A model generated the notes under the pieces. That model was not told the origin of the DNA, ran no database searches, and saw only the letters and a program-made list of their open reading frames with translations. Below are positions 36,660-44,261 of a stretch of 64,000 nt of DNA, one piece after another. A program made the position numbers and the translations under genes. This stretch comes from an uncultured Polaribacter sp. GTDB taxonomy: Bacteria > Bacteroidota > Bacteroidia > Flavobacteriales > Flavobacteriaceae. Position 1 is the first letter of the stretch, and each line of letters starts with the position of its first letter. Location of the stretch: the NCBI GenBank assembly GCA_943846595.1, contig OX044355.1:1453501-1517500 (forward strand), read 5' to 3'.

Positions 36660-37460
36660 TTATATAATTTTTTTAATCACTCTTAATTTGTGGGTATGTT
36701 TTTGAAGGTCTACATTGTAAATGCCACTATGGTCTAGGGTGTCTATTCGTACCTTTCCATGGGCATGAATGATTTTATAATCCTTCATAATAATTCCTAC
36801 ATGGGTAATGTTTCCTTCGTCATTGTCAAAAAAGGCCAAATCTCCTGCTTCACTTTCTTCAATAAAACTGAGGACTTCTCCTTGAGTAGCTTGTTCTTTA
36901 GCGTCTCGTAATAGTTGAAATCCACACAGTCGGTAAACCATCTGCGTAAATCCCGAACAATCAATTCCAAAAGGCGTTCTTCCTCCCCATAAATAAGGAG
37001 CGTTTAGAAACAATATTGCTTTTTTGACAAGGGCCTCTTTGGGCAATTGTTCTTTAAAAACCGCACCATCATAAGAAAACCGTGTATCATTAATTGCAAA
37101 AGCATTGTTTTCCAAAAGAGGGAGTCGCGCTCCAAGCGGGATGGTGGTCAATCTGTTTTGAGTGTCTGTAATGAAATCGACATACTCTCCAGAATATTTT
37201 TGAGTTTCTTGGGAGAGTTTGTTGAAAAGTGTTTCTGAGATTTCTTCGTATTGTTTGTTGTCAATATATCCTTCGTAATCATCGTGATGGAGTTTTATTT
37301 TACTCCATTTCTTCTCCTTTTCCAAAACTTCAAAAGATTCACCAAATAAAACTTGGTTTACCATTTCTGAGGCATCTGTAGCTTCTCGGCGAAGCGGGAC
37401 AATACTTAAATTACAAATTCCGTATACCAATTTTTTGTTGTTGTGTTTAAATATTTTCAA
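36660..37460 (-). CDS. NlpC/P60 (C40) peptidase with SH3-like domain
   Basis: A 266-residue putative murein peptidase. Residues 1-75 form an SH3b-like cell-wall binding domain (CNLSIVPLRREATDASEMV, VLEKEKKWSKIKL). From about 150 the C40 domain has catalytic Cys in GIDCSGFTQMVYRLCG, His in ITHVGIIMKD, and a third polar residue near KIIHAHGKVRID. No signal peptide is evident, so it acts in the cytosol on recycled muropeptides (as YkfC-type dipeptidyl peptidases do) or leaves by an unrecognised route. Its start overlaps the upstream thiolase by 14 bases. Confidence 0.9.
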   Translation of the reverse strand: MKIFKHNNKKLVYGICNLSIVPLRREATDASEMVNQVLFGESFEVLEKEKKWSKIKLHHDDYEGYIDNKQYEEISETLFNKLSQETQKYSGEYVDFITDTQNRLTTIPLGARLPLLENNAFAINDTRFSYDGAVFKEQLPKEALVKKAILFLNAPYLWGGRTPFGIDCSGFTQMVYRLCGFQLLRDAKEQATQGEVLSFIEESEAGDLAFFDNDEGNITHVGIIMKDYKIIHAHGKVRIDTLDHSGIYNVDLQKHTHKLRVIKKII

Positions 37461-38622
37461 TTATCATGGCACTAGCACCACCACCACCGTTACAAATTCC
37501 GGCAGCACCAATTTTGGCATTATTTTGTTTTAGAATGGATGTCAATGCGATGACAATTCGAGCGCCAGAAACACCTAAAGGATGCCCTAAGGAAACCGCA
37601 CCACCATTCACATTTACGTTCTCATCGGTAATGCCTAAGAGTTTCATGTTGGCCAAACCAACAACTGAGAAAGCTTCATTCAATTCAAAATAATCTACGG
37701 CATCTAGGGCAATGTTTGCTTTTGCTAAGGCTTTTGGAATTGCTTTTGCCGGTGCAGTTGTAAACCATTCTGGAGCTTGGGCTGCATCTGCATAACTTCT
37801 AATTTTTGCTAGGGGTTTGATTTTTAATTCGGCAGCTTTTTCTGCGGACATTAAAACCAATGCAGCACCTCCGTCATTAATGGTGGACGCATTTGCTGCA
37901 GTAACAGTTCCGTCTTTTGTGAAAGCGGCTCGCAAAGCAGGTATTTTTTCAATTTTTACGTTTTTATATTCTTCGTCTTCCGAAAAAATAATTGGATCTC
38001 CTCGTCTTTGTTGTATGGTTACGGGCACAATTTCGTCTGCAAACTTTCCTGCTTTCCAGGCTTTTGCAGATCGCTGGTAAGACTGAATCGCGAAGGCGTC
38101 TTGTGCCTCTCTAGAAAAGGCATGTTCAATTGCGCAGGCATCTGCACAAACTCCCATGGCTACTTCTTCATAAGCATCTACAAGACCATCTTTCTGCATT
38201 CCGTCTTCTAGGGTAATGGACCCAAATTTATTGCCATTTCGGGCGTGTTGGTAATGTGGAATTCGACTCATGTTTTCCATTCCTCCTGCAACCACGATGG
38301 TGGCATCGCCAATAGCAATGGCTTGGGCGGCGAGCATGATCGATTTCATACCCGATGCACAAACTTTATTAACGGTTGTACAGGGTACATTATTTGGAAT
38401 GCCAGCATAGATGGCTGCTTGTCTTGCAGGGGCTTGTCCTAAGCCTGCAGAAACAACATTTCCCATATAGACTTCGTCTACCTGTTGAGGTTGTAAATTA
38501 ATTTTATCTAAAGCGCCTTTGATAGCGATGGCTCCTAATGTTGTTGCTGGTATAGAAGACAAGCTCCCCATAAAACTTCCAATTGGAGTTCTAGCAACAG
38601 ATACAATTACAACTTCTTTCAT
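37447..38622 (-). CDS. Acetyl-CoA C-acyltransferase (thiolase)
   Basis: A thiolase-superfamily enzyme that makes or cleaves acetoacetyl-CoA or 3-ketoacyl-CoA. The acyl-accepting Cys88 is in TTVNKVCASGMKS. The histidine is in VSLGHPLGVSGAR and the second Cys is in GICNGGGGASAMIIE near the C-terminus. 391 residues is the usual length. No fadB-type partner is adjacent, so whether it works in fatty acid degradation or as an acetoacetyl-CoA thiolase is open. Its 3' end overlaps the NlpC/P60 gene by 14 bases. Confidence 0.94.
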   Translation of the reverse strand: MKEVVIVSVARTPIGSFMGSLSSIPATTLGAIAIKGALDKINLQPQQVDEVYMGNVVSAGLGQAPARQAAIYAGIPNNVPCTTVNKVCASGMKSIMLAAQAIAIGDATIVVAGGMENMSRIPHYQHARNGNKFGSITLEDGMQKDGLVDAYEEVAMGVCADACAIEHAFSREAQDAFAIQSYQRSAKAWKAGKFADEIVPVTIQQRRGDPIIFSEDEEYKNVKIEKIPALRAAFTKDGTVTAANASTINDGGAALVLMSAEKAAELKIKPLAKIRSYADAAQAPEWFTTAPAKAIPKALAKANIALDAVDYFELNEAFSVVGLANMKLLGITDENVNVNGGAVSLGHPLGVSGARIVIALTSILKQNNAKIGAAGICNGGGGASAMIIENI

Positions 38623-38755
38623 AGGTTATCGATGGATTTCATTGGTTTTTCTATTGCGAAAATAACCATTTTTAATCAATTTAAGTTTTATAAGTCTCAG
38701 TGAATTTCACGCCTTGCTTTTTTTACTGTAAATTTGTAGGAGTAATCTTTTTTCT

Positions 38756-40813
38756 ATGCGCAAAATTGTAAATAAAATTTATCAAAACAATACGATTATC
38801 TATAAGGTATTATTATTTCTAATGACCACAGTGGCGATTGTTTATTTGTTTCCTAAGGGCGGACAGTTTAAATATGAATTTAACAACGGAAAGGTTTGGG
38901 AATACGACAATTTGTATGCTACTTTTGATTTTGCGATTCAGAAAACAGCGGCCGAGATTATTCAAGAAAAGAAGTCCGTTTTCGCCAACTCGACATACTA
39001 TTTCTTAAAAAATCCTGCAGTAGAACAGGAGGTTTTGGCTAATTTTAAAAAGCGTTTCACACTCTTATTAGAAAATGATTCTTTAACGGAAGCTGTCTTG
39101 AGGAACTATAAACAGAAAGGAGAGAAAATAATTCAGAAAGTATATGCCAATGGATTTATAGAAGTGACCAGTGAAGGAGTGATTCCCGAGGAGAACATGA
39201 TGGTGGTTTTAAAAGACAACAATCGAATAGAAGATGTTGCCTACAAGACATTTTTAACTTCGAATCGGGTATTTTTAGAGATCAAAAAAGGATTGGAAGA
39301 CATTCAAAACTACGATGTTAAGAACACCGTTCTCACTATTTTATCAGAAATTATAAAACCCAATGTTTCATTTGATGCTGATTTTACAGAGAAAATGCTA
39401 GCAGCAGATTTGAAAGCTATTTCATATACCAAAGGGAAAGTTTCTAAAGGGAAGTTGATTATTTTGAAAGGAGACATTGTAGAAGGAGAAAATTTAGCCA
39501 TTTTAAACTCTCTAAAAAGTGAATTTGAATCGAAGGTTTGGACAGAGTCTTATTACAATTGGATTGTTTTTGGCTATACCATCTTAGTTGCTTTGGCTTT
39601 ATTGATGTTGCTTTTGTTCTTGTACAAATACCGTATTGAAATCTTTAAGAATAATAACAAGGTTACCTTCATTTTTCTGAATGTGTTTTTAATGATTTTT
39701 ATACAGACGTTGGTCATTAAATACAATTCCGACTATTTGTATGTGGTACCTCTAAGTATTTTACCCATTGTTTTAAAAGCTTTTTTTGACGCACGCTTGG
39801 GACTGTTTACCCATGTTTTAACCATTTTATTGCTTGGTTTTATTGTTCCCAATAGTCTTGAGTTTATTTACTTACACATTATTGCAGGGATCGTCACTAT
39901 TCTTACGGTTTCTGAACTCTACAAGCGGGCTAATTTGTTTATTTCAGTAGGGCAAATTACGCTTATTTATATGTTAACCTATTTCGCCTTTTCAATTATT
40001 AAAGAAGGGGATGCCTCACAGATCAATGGTTTTTATTTTATGATGTTTGTGGCCAATGGAATTTTGTCATTTTTGTCCATATTTTTCATTTACATTTATG
40101 AGAAAATTTTTGGATTGGTTTCAGATGTTACCTTATTGGAACTCTCAAATACCAATAGCAAACTTTTAAGAGAATTGAATGATAAAGCACCTGGGACCTT
40201 TCAACATTCTGTGCAAGTCGCTAATTTGGCAGAAGCTGCAGCCAATGAAATTGGTGCCAACTCGATGTTGGTCAGAACCGGAGCGTTGTATCATGATATT
40301 GGAAAAATACCAAATCCGATGTATTTTACGGAAAACCAAACTACGGCGGTAAATCCACATACCGATATTTCTTTTGAAGACAGTTCTAAGATCATTACTG
40401 ATCATGTAATTAAGGGGATTGAATTGGCAAAGAAGTACAATTTACCGGATCGAATTATCGATTTTATTCGAACACATCACGGTACAAGTACTACCTATTA
40501 TTTTTACATGAAAGAGAAAGCGCAGAATCCAGAGGTAGATATTAAGAAGTTTCAATACAAAGGACCGATTCCTTTTTCCAAAGAAACGGCTATTTTGATG
40601 ATGTGTGATGCTGCGGAAGCGGCTTCAAAAAGTATTAAAGTACCCTCGGCAATTTTAATTGATGAATTGATCAATAAAATTATAGACAAACAGATGAGTG
40701 AAGGGCAATTTTTAAATTCTAATATCACATTTAGAGAGATCGAAATCATTAAGAAGGTGATTAAGAAAAAGTTAATGAATATCTACCATTTACGGGTGGA
40801 ATACCCTGAATAA
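38756..40813 (+). CDS. 7TM-HD phosphohydrolase (PgpH-like c-di-AMP phosphodiesterase candidate)
   Basis: A 685-residue membrane receptor of the 7TMR-HD family. An N-terminal helix (IIYKVLLFLMTTVAIVYLF) is followed by an extracytoplasmic 7TMR-HDED domain (about residues 40-270), then about seven helices (270-455), then an HD domain with FQHSVQVANLAEAAANEIGA, TGALYHDIGKIPNP, DHVIKGIELAKKY and RTHHGTSTTYYF. Relatives such as Listeria PgpH degrade c-di-AMP, so that is the likely role. TAAATTTG at 38729-38736 is a good -7 box 20 bases before the ATG, without a clean -33. The tRNA operon follows. Confidence 0.92.
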   Translation: MRKIVNKIYQNNTIIYKVLLFLMTTVAIVYLFPKGGQFKYEFNNGKVWEYDNLYATFDFAIQKTAAEIIQEKKSVFANSTYYFLKNPAVEQEVLANFKKRFTLLLENDSLTEAVLRNYKQKGEKIIQKVYANGFIEVTSEGVIPEENMMVVLKDNNRIEDVAYKTFLTSNRVFLEIKKGLEDIQNYDVKNTVLTILSEIIKPNVSFDADFTEKMLAADLKAISYTKGKVSKGKLIILKGDIVEGENLAILNSLKSEFESKVWTESYYNWIVFGYTILVALALLMLLLFLYKYRIEIFKNNNKVTFIFLNVFLMIFIQTLVIKYNSDYLYVVPLSILPIVLKAFFDARLGLFTHVLTILLLGFIVPNSLEFIYLHIIAGIVTILTVSELYKRANLFISVGQITLIYMLTYFAFSIIKEGDASQINGFYFMMFVANGILSFLSIFFIYIYEKIFGLVSDVTLLELSNTNSKLLRELNDKAPGTFQHSVQVANLAEAAANEIGANSMLVRTGALYHDIGKIPNPMYFTENQTTAVNPHTDISFEDSSKIITDHVIKGIELAKKYNLPDRIIDFIRTHHGTSTTYYFYMKEKAQNPEVDIKKFQYKGPIPFSKETAILMMCDAAEAASKSIKVPSAILIDELINKIIDKQMSEGQFLNSNITFREIEIIKKVIKKKLMNIYHLRVEYPE

Positions 40814-40840
40814 AAAAAACACAAATTTATTAAAATTACC

Positions 40841-40871
40841 TTGCGAAAGTCTAATTGTAATACTACATTTG
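40841..40871 (+). promoter_or_regulatory. Promoter of the tRNA-Ser-Pro-Arg operon
   Basis: TTG at 40841-40843 and TACATTTG at 40864-40871, spaced by 20 bases, match the flavobacterial promoter consensus. The first tRNA starts 43 bases downstream. Confidence 0.65.
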
Positions 40872-40913
40872 CACTCGCAATTTTTAATATCAAACGCGAT
40901 TTTGATATCAAAA

Positions 40914-40997
40914 GGAGAGGTGCCAGAGTGGTAATGGAGCAGATTGCTAATCTGTCGACGGGTAACTGTCGCCAGGGTTCGAGTCCCTGTCTCTCCG
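40914..40997 (+). tRNA. tRNA-Ser (anticodon GCT)
   Basis: The acceptor arm GGAGAGG pairs with TCTCTCC, and the discriminator is G. The anticodon stem-loop CAGATTGCTAATCTG carries GCT. A long variable arm (TCGACGGGTAACTGTCG) identifies a class II serine tRNA, and the T loop GGTTCGAGTCC is canonical. CCA is not encoded. First gene of a three-tRNA operon. Confidence 0.97.
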
Positions 40998-41015
40998 CAA
41001 ATAGAATATTGCACT

Positions 41016-41090
41016 CGGGGTGTAGCGTAGCCCGGTTATCGCGCCTCGTTTGGGACGAGGAGGTCGCAGGTTCGAATCCTGCCACCCCGA
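41016..41090 (+). tRNA. tRNA-Pro (anticodon TGG)
   Basis: Acceptor arm CGGGGTG pairs with CACCCCG, and the discriminator is A. The anticodon arm CCTCGTTTGGGACGAGG carries TGG, and the T arm is GCAGGTTCGAATCCTGC. CCA is not encoded. Second gene of the operon. Confidence 0.97.
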
Positions 41091-41120
41091 CACAGTTGGT
41101 CGTAACAACTTTAAAATTAC

Positions 41121-41194
41121 GGGCTCTTAGCTCAGCTGGATAGAGCACCTCCCTTCTAAGGAGGCGGTCGAAGGTTCGAATCCTTCAGGGCTCA
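41121..41194 (+). tRNA. tRNA-Arg (anticodon TCT)
   Basis: The acceptor arm GGGCTCT pairs with AGGGCTC through G-U pairs. The anticodon arm CCTCCCTTCTAAGGAGG carries TCT, and the T arm is GAAGGTTCGAATCCTTC. CCA is not encoded. It is the last tRNA of the operon and the tRNA directly adjoining the integrase-relic island, so its 3' end is the obvious candidate for the original attachment site. Confidence 0.97.
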
Positions 41195-41197
41195 CAT

Positions 41198-41229
41198 AAA
41201 CCTTACTAGAAATAGTAGGGTTTTTTGTT
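41198..41229 (+). terminator. tRNA operon terminator, also left copy of a 32-bp direct repeat
   Basis: The hairpin AAACCTTACT/AGTAGGGTTT with loop AGAAAT is followed by T6. The same 32 bases recur with a single difference at 45346-45377. As left copy of that repeat it may mark one edge of an inserted segment. As a terminator it ends the tRNA transcript. Confidence 0.8.
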
Positions 41230-41344
41230 GGGTAAAACTTAATGTTAATAAGGGTTTTCAACAATCCATACTGTTCTTGAAATTACTTACAGCACAGTTA
41301 AAGTTAAAGCAAAATTTTTAATCATTTAGTACTTTTGATAAATA

Positions 41345-41366
41345 TTTGGCAGACATTTGGCAGACA
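41345..41366. repeat. Tandem 11-bp direct repeat TTTGGCAGACA x2
   Basis: Two perfect adjacent copies at 41345-41355 and 41356-41366. The 11-base period is close to one helical turn, as expected of paired protein-binding sites such as integrase arm sites (inference). They lie between the tRNA-Arg terminator and the first integrase relic. Confidence 0.8.
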
Positions 41367-41407
41367 TTTTAATTCAGAGATTTTTATACCTCTTAAGTGG
41401 GTTTGAC
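41367..41407 (-). pseudogene. Relic A: 3'-end remnant of a tyrosine recombinase gene
   Basis: On the minus strand this segment reads THLRGIKISELK, matching the C-terminal end of the integrase family whose better-preserved copies (B, C and D) read T(C/Y)LRG(L/F)E. At DNA level it matches relic C at 32 of 41 positions without gaps. The coding end after ELK is replaced by the 11-bp repeats. It is transcribed toward the tRNA genes. It lies directly before the first small cargo gene. Confidence 0.7.
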
Positions 41408-41428
41408 TTGTATTTCTTATATTTGAGT

Positions 41429-41809
41429 ATGAAAAATTTACTTCTGTTATTATTTATACCTATTGTTTGTTTTGGACAGGAAGTTGAATTACCTGCACTA
41501 AGACTTAGTAATAATTTTTCAAAACCTTATAGAGTTTTAAAGACAACAATTTCAGATAAATCTTTGTTTAAACAGAATTATAATAATACTGACTTAACAC
41601 TTGATTATGTTATTAGGTATCATTTTTACACCTCAATCGATTTAAATGAAGGAGAAAATCAATTAATAAGTATGGATGGTACAAAATTTAATCTTTCTTC
41701 AGAAAATGCTAAGGATTTAACTGATGAGGTCATCTCGTTAGTGGGTGGGATGTATTTTGGTAAAAAAGAATTTAATGCGTTTAAAGAACTAAATAAAAAA
41801 ACGAACTAA
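41429..41809 (+). CDS. Hypothetical exported protein (first island gene)
   Basis: A 126-residue protein of no family I recognise. It has a signal peptide (MKNLLLLLFIPIVCFGQ) and a mature part with alternating polar and hydrophobic stretches (VLKTTISDKSLFKQNYNNTD, YVIRYHFYTSIDLNEGENQ). The frame is open upstream to 41357, but that part overlaps integrase relic A and would bury the signal peptide, so I start at the ATG at 41429. A TATATTTG box ends only three bases before this ATG, so a leaderless transcript or another promoter is possible. Its stop codon overlaps the stop of integrase relic B on the other strand. Confidence 0.7.
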   Translation: MKNLLLLLFIPIVCFGQEVELPALRLSNNFSKPYRVLKTTISDKSLFKQNYNNTDLTLDYVIRYHFYTSIDLNEGENQLISMDGTKFNLSSENAKDLTDEVISLVGGMYFGKKEFNAFKELNKKTN

Positions 41810-41868
41810 ACCATAGGCATATCCTCCTCCTTCAGTTCTACTATTTCTAAACCTCTTAAACAGGTTAG
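41806..41868 (-). pseudogene. Relic B: 3'-end remnant of a tyrosine recombinase gene
   Basis: Minus-strand translation ends LRGLEIVELKEEDMPMV followed by TAG at 41806-41808, the characteristic C-terminus of a flavobacterial tyrosine recombinase. Upstream there is a two-base deletion relative to relic C and homology stops after about 21 codons, so only the last sixth of the gene's final domain remains. Same orientation as relics A, C and D. Confidence 0.85.
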
Positions 41869-41898
41869 ATACTTTTCTTATATTTGAAAAAAGATATT

Positions 41899-42366
41899 AT
41901 GAAAACATTAGTAAGAAATATCATAATTTTAGTTTGTTTAATCTTATTTTTAAGTTGTTCTGTTACAAATATTAAAATCTCTGAAAATCCAAAACTTGGC
42001 TATATTCAAACTAATTATATTAGTGGTCAGCTAAAAAACAAAACGTATATGAAAATTGATACTTTAGGTAACTGGATTTATAATGGTATTTCAAAATCTT
42101 ATTATAAAAATGGTCAGCTAAAGTCTGAAGGGAACTTCAAAAATAATAAACAAGATGGTCAATGGAGATCGTATTATGATAACGGTCGGTTAAAGTCCAA
42201 GGTATACTACAAAGACGGAAAAGAAGATGGTTTATCTAATTTTTATTACAAAAACGGGCAGTTAAAGCAAAAAACAAACAATAATAATGATAAGCCAGGT
42301 GGAATTCCAGCTGGATTTTGGGAAAATGGAAGTTCTAGAAGACAGATTAAACCAATAAAAAACTAA
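41899..42366 (+). CDS. MORN-2-repeat (YwqK-like) lipoprotein
   Basis: A 155-residue lipoprotein (LILFLSCSVT lipobox). The mature part consists of toxin-antitoxin YwqK/MORN-2-type repeats: SKSYYKNGQLKSEGNFK, WRSYYDNGRLKSKVYYKDGK and SNFYYKNGQLKQK, ending with a variant GFWENGSSRRQ. YwqK-like proteins are often called antitoxins, but a surface lipoprotein form is common in Bacteroidota and its function is unknown. I start at the ATG at 41899. TATATTTG at 41879-41886 is a plausible -7 box for this gene. It is the second cargo gene, set between integrase relics B and C. Confidence 0.82.
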   Translation: MKTLVRNIIILVCLILFLSCSVTNIKISENPKLGYIQTNYISGQLKNKTYMKIDTLGNWIYNGISKSYYKNGQLKSEGNFKNNKQDGQWRSYYDNGRLKSKVYYKDGKEDGLSNFYYKNGQLKQKTNNNNDKPGGIPAGFWENGSSRRQIKPIKN

Positions 42367-42405
42367 TAGTTTATAGTTAAAACAAAAGAATTTTATAGAC
42401 AACCA

Positions 42406-42478
42406 CTAAACCATAGGCATATCCTCTTCTTTCAATTCAGCTATTTCTAAACCTCTTAAATAGGTTAAACTTACATTT
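42406..42478 (-). pseudogene. Relic C: 3'-end remnant of a tyrosine recombinase gene
   Basis: Minus-strand translation is NVSLTYLRGLEIAELKEED and then MPMV and TAG at 42406-42408. This is the least altered of the four remnants, with about 24 sense codons. Similarity to an integrase stops abruptly just before the NVS residues, where a stop codon appears. It lies between the second and third cargo genes. Confidence 0.87.
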
Positions 42479-42510
42479 ATTTAATTTATAAACCTTTCTG
42501 TTTCTTTCAT

Positions 42511-42526
42511 GGGCTGTTTTTGGGCT
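42511..42526. repeat. GGGCT double repeat, 11-base period (copy 1)
   Basis: GGGCT at 42511-42515 and 42522-42526, start to start 11 bases. The surrounding roughly 46 bases, including a long T-run downstream, closely match the segment at 43557-43602 ahead of the fourth cargo gene. This is possible recombinase arm-site or leader duplication. Confidence 0.6.
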
Positions 42527-42581
42527 ATATAAATTAATTTTTTTTTATATATTGTGCGCCTAACTTAAATTAAACAATATT

Positions 42582-42827
42582 ATGAAGATCAAACAAATTT
42601 TAATGGCAGTTGTTTTTACAGCTGTTTTAGTAGGTTGTGGAGGTACAGATCCTAAAGAAGCTGGTGAAAAAGCAGGAAAAGAAGTATGTGAAAAAATGAA
42701 ATCTGGCGACTTTACTCAGTCAGATGCGAAAAAGTTTATGGAGGAGGCAAAGGCGAGCATAGACAATGAAGAAGATGCTGCAATATGGATGAAAGCATAT
42801 TTGGCAAAATTTATGGATTGTAATTAA
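42582..42827 (+). CDS. Small hypothetical lipoprotein
   Basis: An 81-residue SPII lipoprotein: MAVVFTAVLVGCGGTDPKEA, with the lipidated Cys at residue 19. The mature part is about 60 residues, strongly charged and helical (EKAGKEVCEKMKSGDFTQSD, then KKFMEEAKASIDNEEDAA), ending in KFMDCN with a last Cys that may pair with the inner one. I do not recognise a family. It is the third gene in the island, 104 bases after relic C, and has a terminator of its own. Confidence 0.75.
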   Translation: MKIKQILMAVVFTAVLVGCGGTDPKEAGEKAGKEVCEKMKSGDFTQSDAKKFMEEAKASIDNEEDAAIWMKAYLAKFMDCN

Positions 42828-42896
42828 AATTTAATTCTTAACTCAAATTTTTTTGTTTTAATAATTATGTTCAATATTTCGAAAAATTATCTACTA

Positions 42897-42930
42897 AAGA
42901 GTAATCAGAAATGGTTACTCTTCTTTTTTG
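42897..42930 (+). terminator. Terminator after the small lipoprotein gene
   Basis: An 8-bp stem AAGAGTAA/TTACTCTT with a 10-base loop, followed by TCTTTTTT-type T-rich sequence, 70 bases after the stop codon. Confidence 0.75.
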
Positions 42931-43048
42931 CAGAAAACTCAAGTATATAATGGTTTTAAGAGTGTCCTAATTGAGTGTTAAACTGTTGATAATCCTTACT
43001 TCTTATTTAAAAACTAATAAATTCTATAATTAGGATTAATTTTTTCAT

Positions 43049-43410
43049 TTAATTAATAGTCATCTCTTCCTCCTTGAATTCAGTAAATTCAAATCCTCTT
43101 AAGTAAGTCAGAGATACATTATAGAGGAATGTCCCACAGCTTTCTGTAGCTTGGTTATAGAATCTGTTTTTTAGAGATTTCTATAGCTCCAAAATACCTA
43201 AACGAACCCTTGTTTAAAATATACTTGATTGTCTCTTAAAACGATTCCAAAGGGTCTTAAAGTAATCTTGATTTAATGCTTGTTGTCTTCCAGAAAAGAT
43301 ATTATGATGCCGTTCTCCTTCTACAAGTAGTTCTCTAATATATGTTGGAACTGGAACGATTCTGTTTCTTCCAGATTTATTTCTATTACCAGATAAATGA
43401 GTGTATGTAA
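43049..43410 (-). pseudogene. Relic D: degenerate catalytic domain of a tyrosine recombinase
   Basis: The largest integrase remnant. Reading the minus strand from right to left it shows SGNRNKSGRNRIVPVPTYIR, then ELLVEGERHHNIFSGRQQAL, NQDYFKTLWNRFKRQS, then across frameshifts FGAIEISKK, TKLQKAVGHSSI (the conserved HxxR..GH.S region) and NVSLTYLRGFEFTEFKEEE with a TAA at 43049-43051. At least three frame changes and internal stops make it non-functional. The N-terminal arm and core-binding domains are not detectable to the right. Its C-terminus is homologous to relics A-C, showing what they derive from. Confidence 0.85.
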
Positions 43411-43558
43411 GTTAAAGGCACAACTTATATGTTTACTCTTAAAGGATTTTCTCAAGTTCTAAAAATAATTAAACTTTATAGAAATAGTACCTAAATTCGC
43501 TTGCAGAAAATATGTTTTTTTTTACAAAACAAGATCAATTTGAGATTAGAAAATAGAT

Positions 43559-43574
43559 GGGCTGTATATGGGCT
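43559..43574. repeat. GGGCT double repeat, 11-base period (copy 2)
   Basis: GGGCT at 43559-43563 and 43570-43574. It has the same spacing and similar flanks as the copy at 42511-42526, again lying between an integrase relic and the following small gene. Confidence 0.6.
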
Positions 43575-43672
43575 TATTAATTAGTTTTTTTTAATTAGAT
43601 TGCCAACCAATAACGTCTGAACTACCCGAATAAGACTTTAAATTGAAGTAGGGATACTCTAAAATCAATATT

Positions 43673-44023
43673 ATGAAAACTATTAAAGTACTTGGATTAT
43701 TATTTGCTTTTTTTATTAGCACTACAGCTTTTACGAATATAGAAAACGCGACAAATAATCCGCTTGAAATTTCTGTTAACCCAATAGATGATTGTGCTAA
43801 ATTTTTAAAAGATTACGAAAAGTTTATTGACAAATACATTGTGGTTTTAAAGAAGTACAAAGCTAACCCAACGGACATGTCCATAATGCAAGATTATACT
43901 GAACTTGCTTCGAAAGCTGGAAAATTTTCCTCCAAGAATCCAGGTAATTGTTCTGTGGACCAAACATTAAAACTTGCAAAAATTGCAGAAAAACTAACGA
44001 AGGCCATGTCAAAAATGTATTAA
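43673..44023 (+). CDS. Hypothetical exported protein with a helical mature domain
   Basis: A 116-residue protein with a signal peptide (VLGLLFAFFISTTAFT). The mature part has two cysteines (DDCAKFLKDYEKFIDKYI and NPGNCSVDQTLKLAKIAEKL) and a predicted helical bundle with the segment KKYKANPTDMSIMQDYTEL. It resembles DUF6591-type exported proteins of Bacteroidota, but I am not certain of the assignment. It is the fourth cargo gene, 262 bases after relic D, followed by a terminator. Confidence 0.75.
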   Translation: MKTIKVLGLLFAFFISTTAFTNIENATNNPLEISVNPIDDCAKFLKDYEKFIDKYIVVLKKYKANPTDMSIMQDYTELASKAGKFSSKNPGNCSVDQTLKLAKIAEKLTKAMSKMY

Positions 44024-44055
44024 GACGAAGGCAAAATATAAGTTTTGTTAAACAC

Positions 44056-44087
44056 AAAAACCTCCTTAACAGGAGGTTTTTGTTTTA
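44056..44087 (+). terminator. Terminator after the fourth island gene
   Basis: Stem AAAAACCTCC/GGAGGTTTTT with a 6-base loop followed by GTTTT, 33 bases after the stop. Confidence 0.85.
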
Positions 44088-44261
44088 CTAAATAATTAGA
44101 GTAATTAAAAACAAAATTACGATTAAAAAGGATTGACCATTTAAAGATGAGATGATTTTAAAAAATAATGAATTGAAAAAATACCCTACAGTTGTGATTA
44201 AATTTAAGAAAATTTTGTCCCAAAACCTTTTAAAATAAACAATTTACTCCACGTTAATTGT

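Noticed and set aside
40783-41148. Minus-strand ORFs over the tRNA operon
   Set aside because: They translate tRNA sequence backwards (with GFEPATSSSQTRRDN-like text seen in many genomes). The tRNA structures are complete on the plus strand.
41357-41428. N-terminal extension of the first island gene
   Set aside because: The extra 24 codons lie on integrase relic A and would mask a good signal peptide; the ATG at 41429 is better.
42962-42973. GTGTCCTAATTG as a third copy of the repeat at 25231 and 25387
   Set aside because: Only nine to ten contiguous bases match and the following sequence differs; chance is likely.
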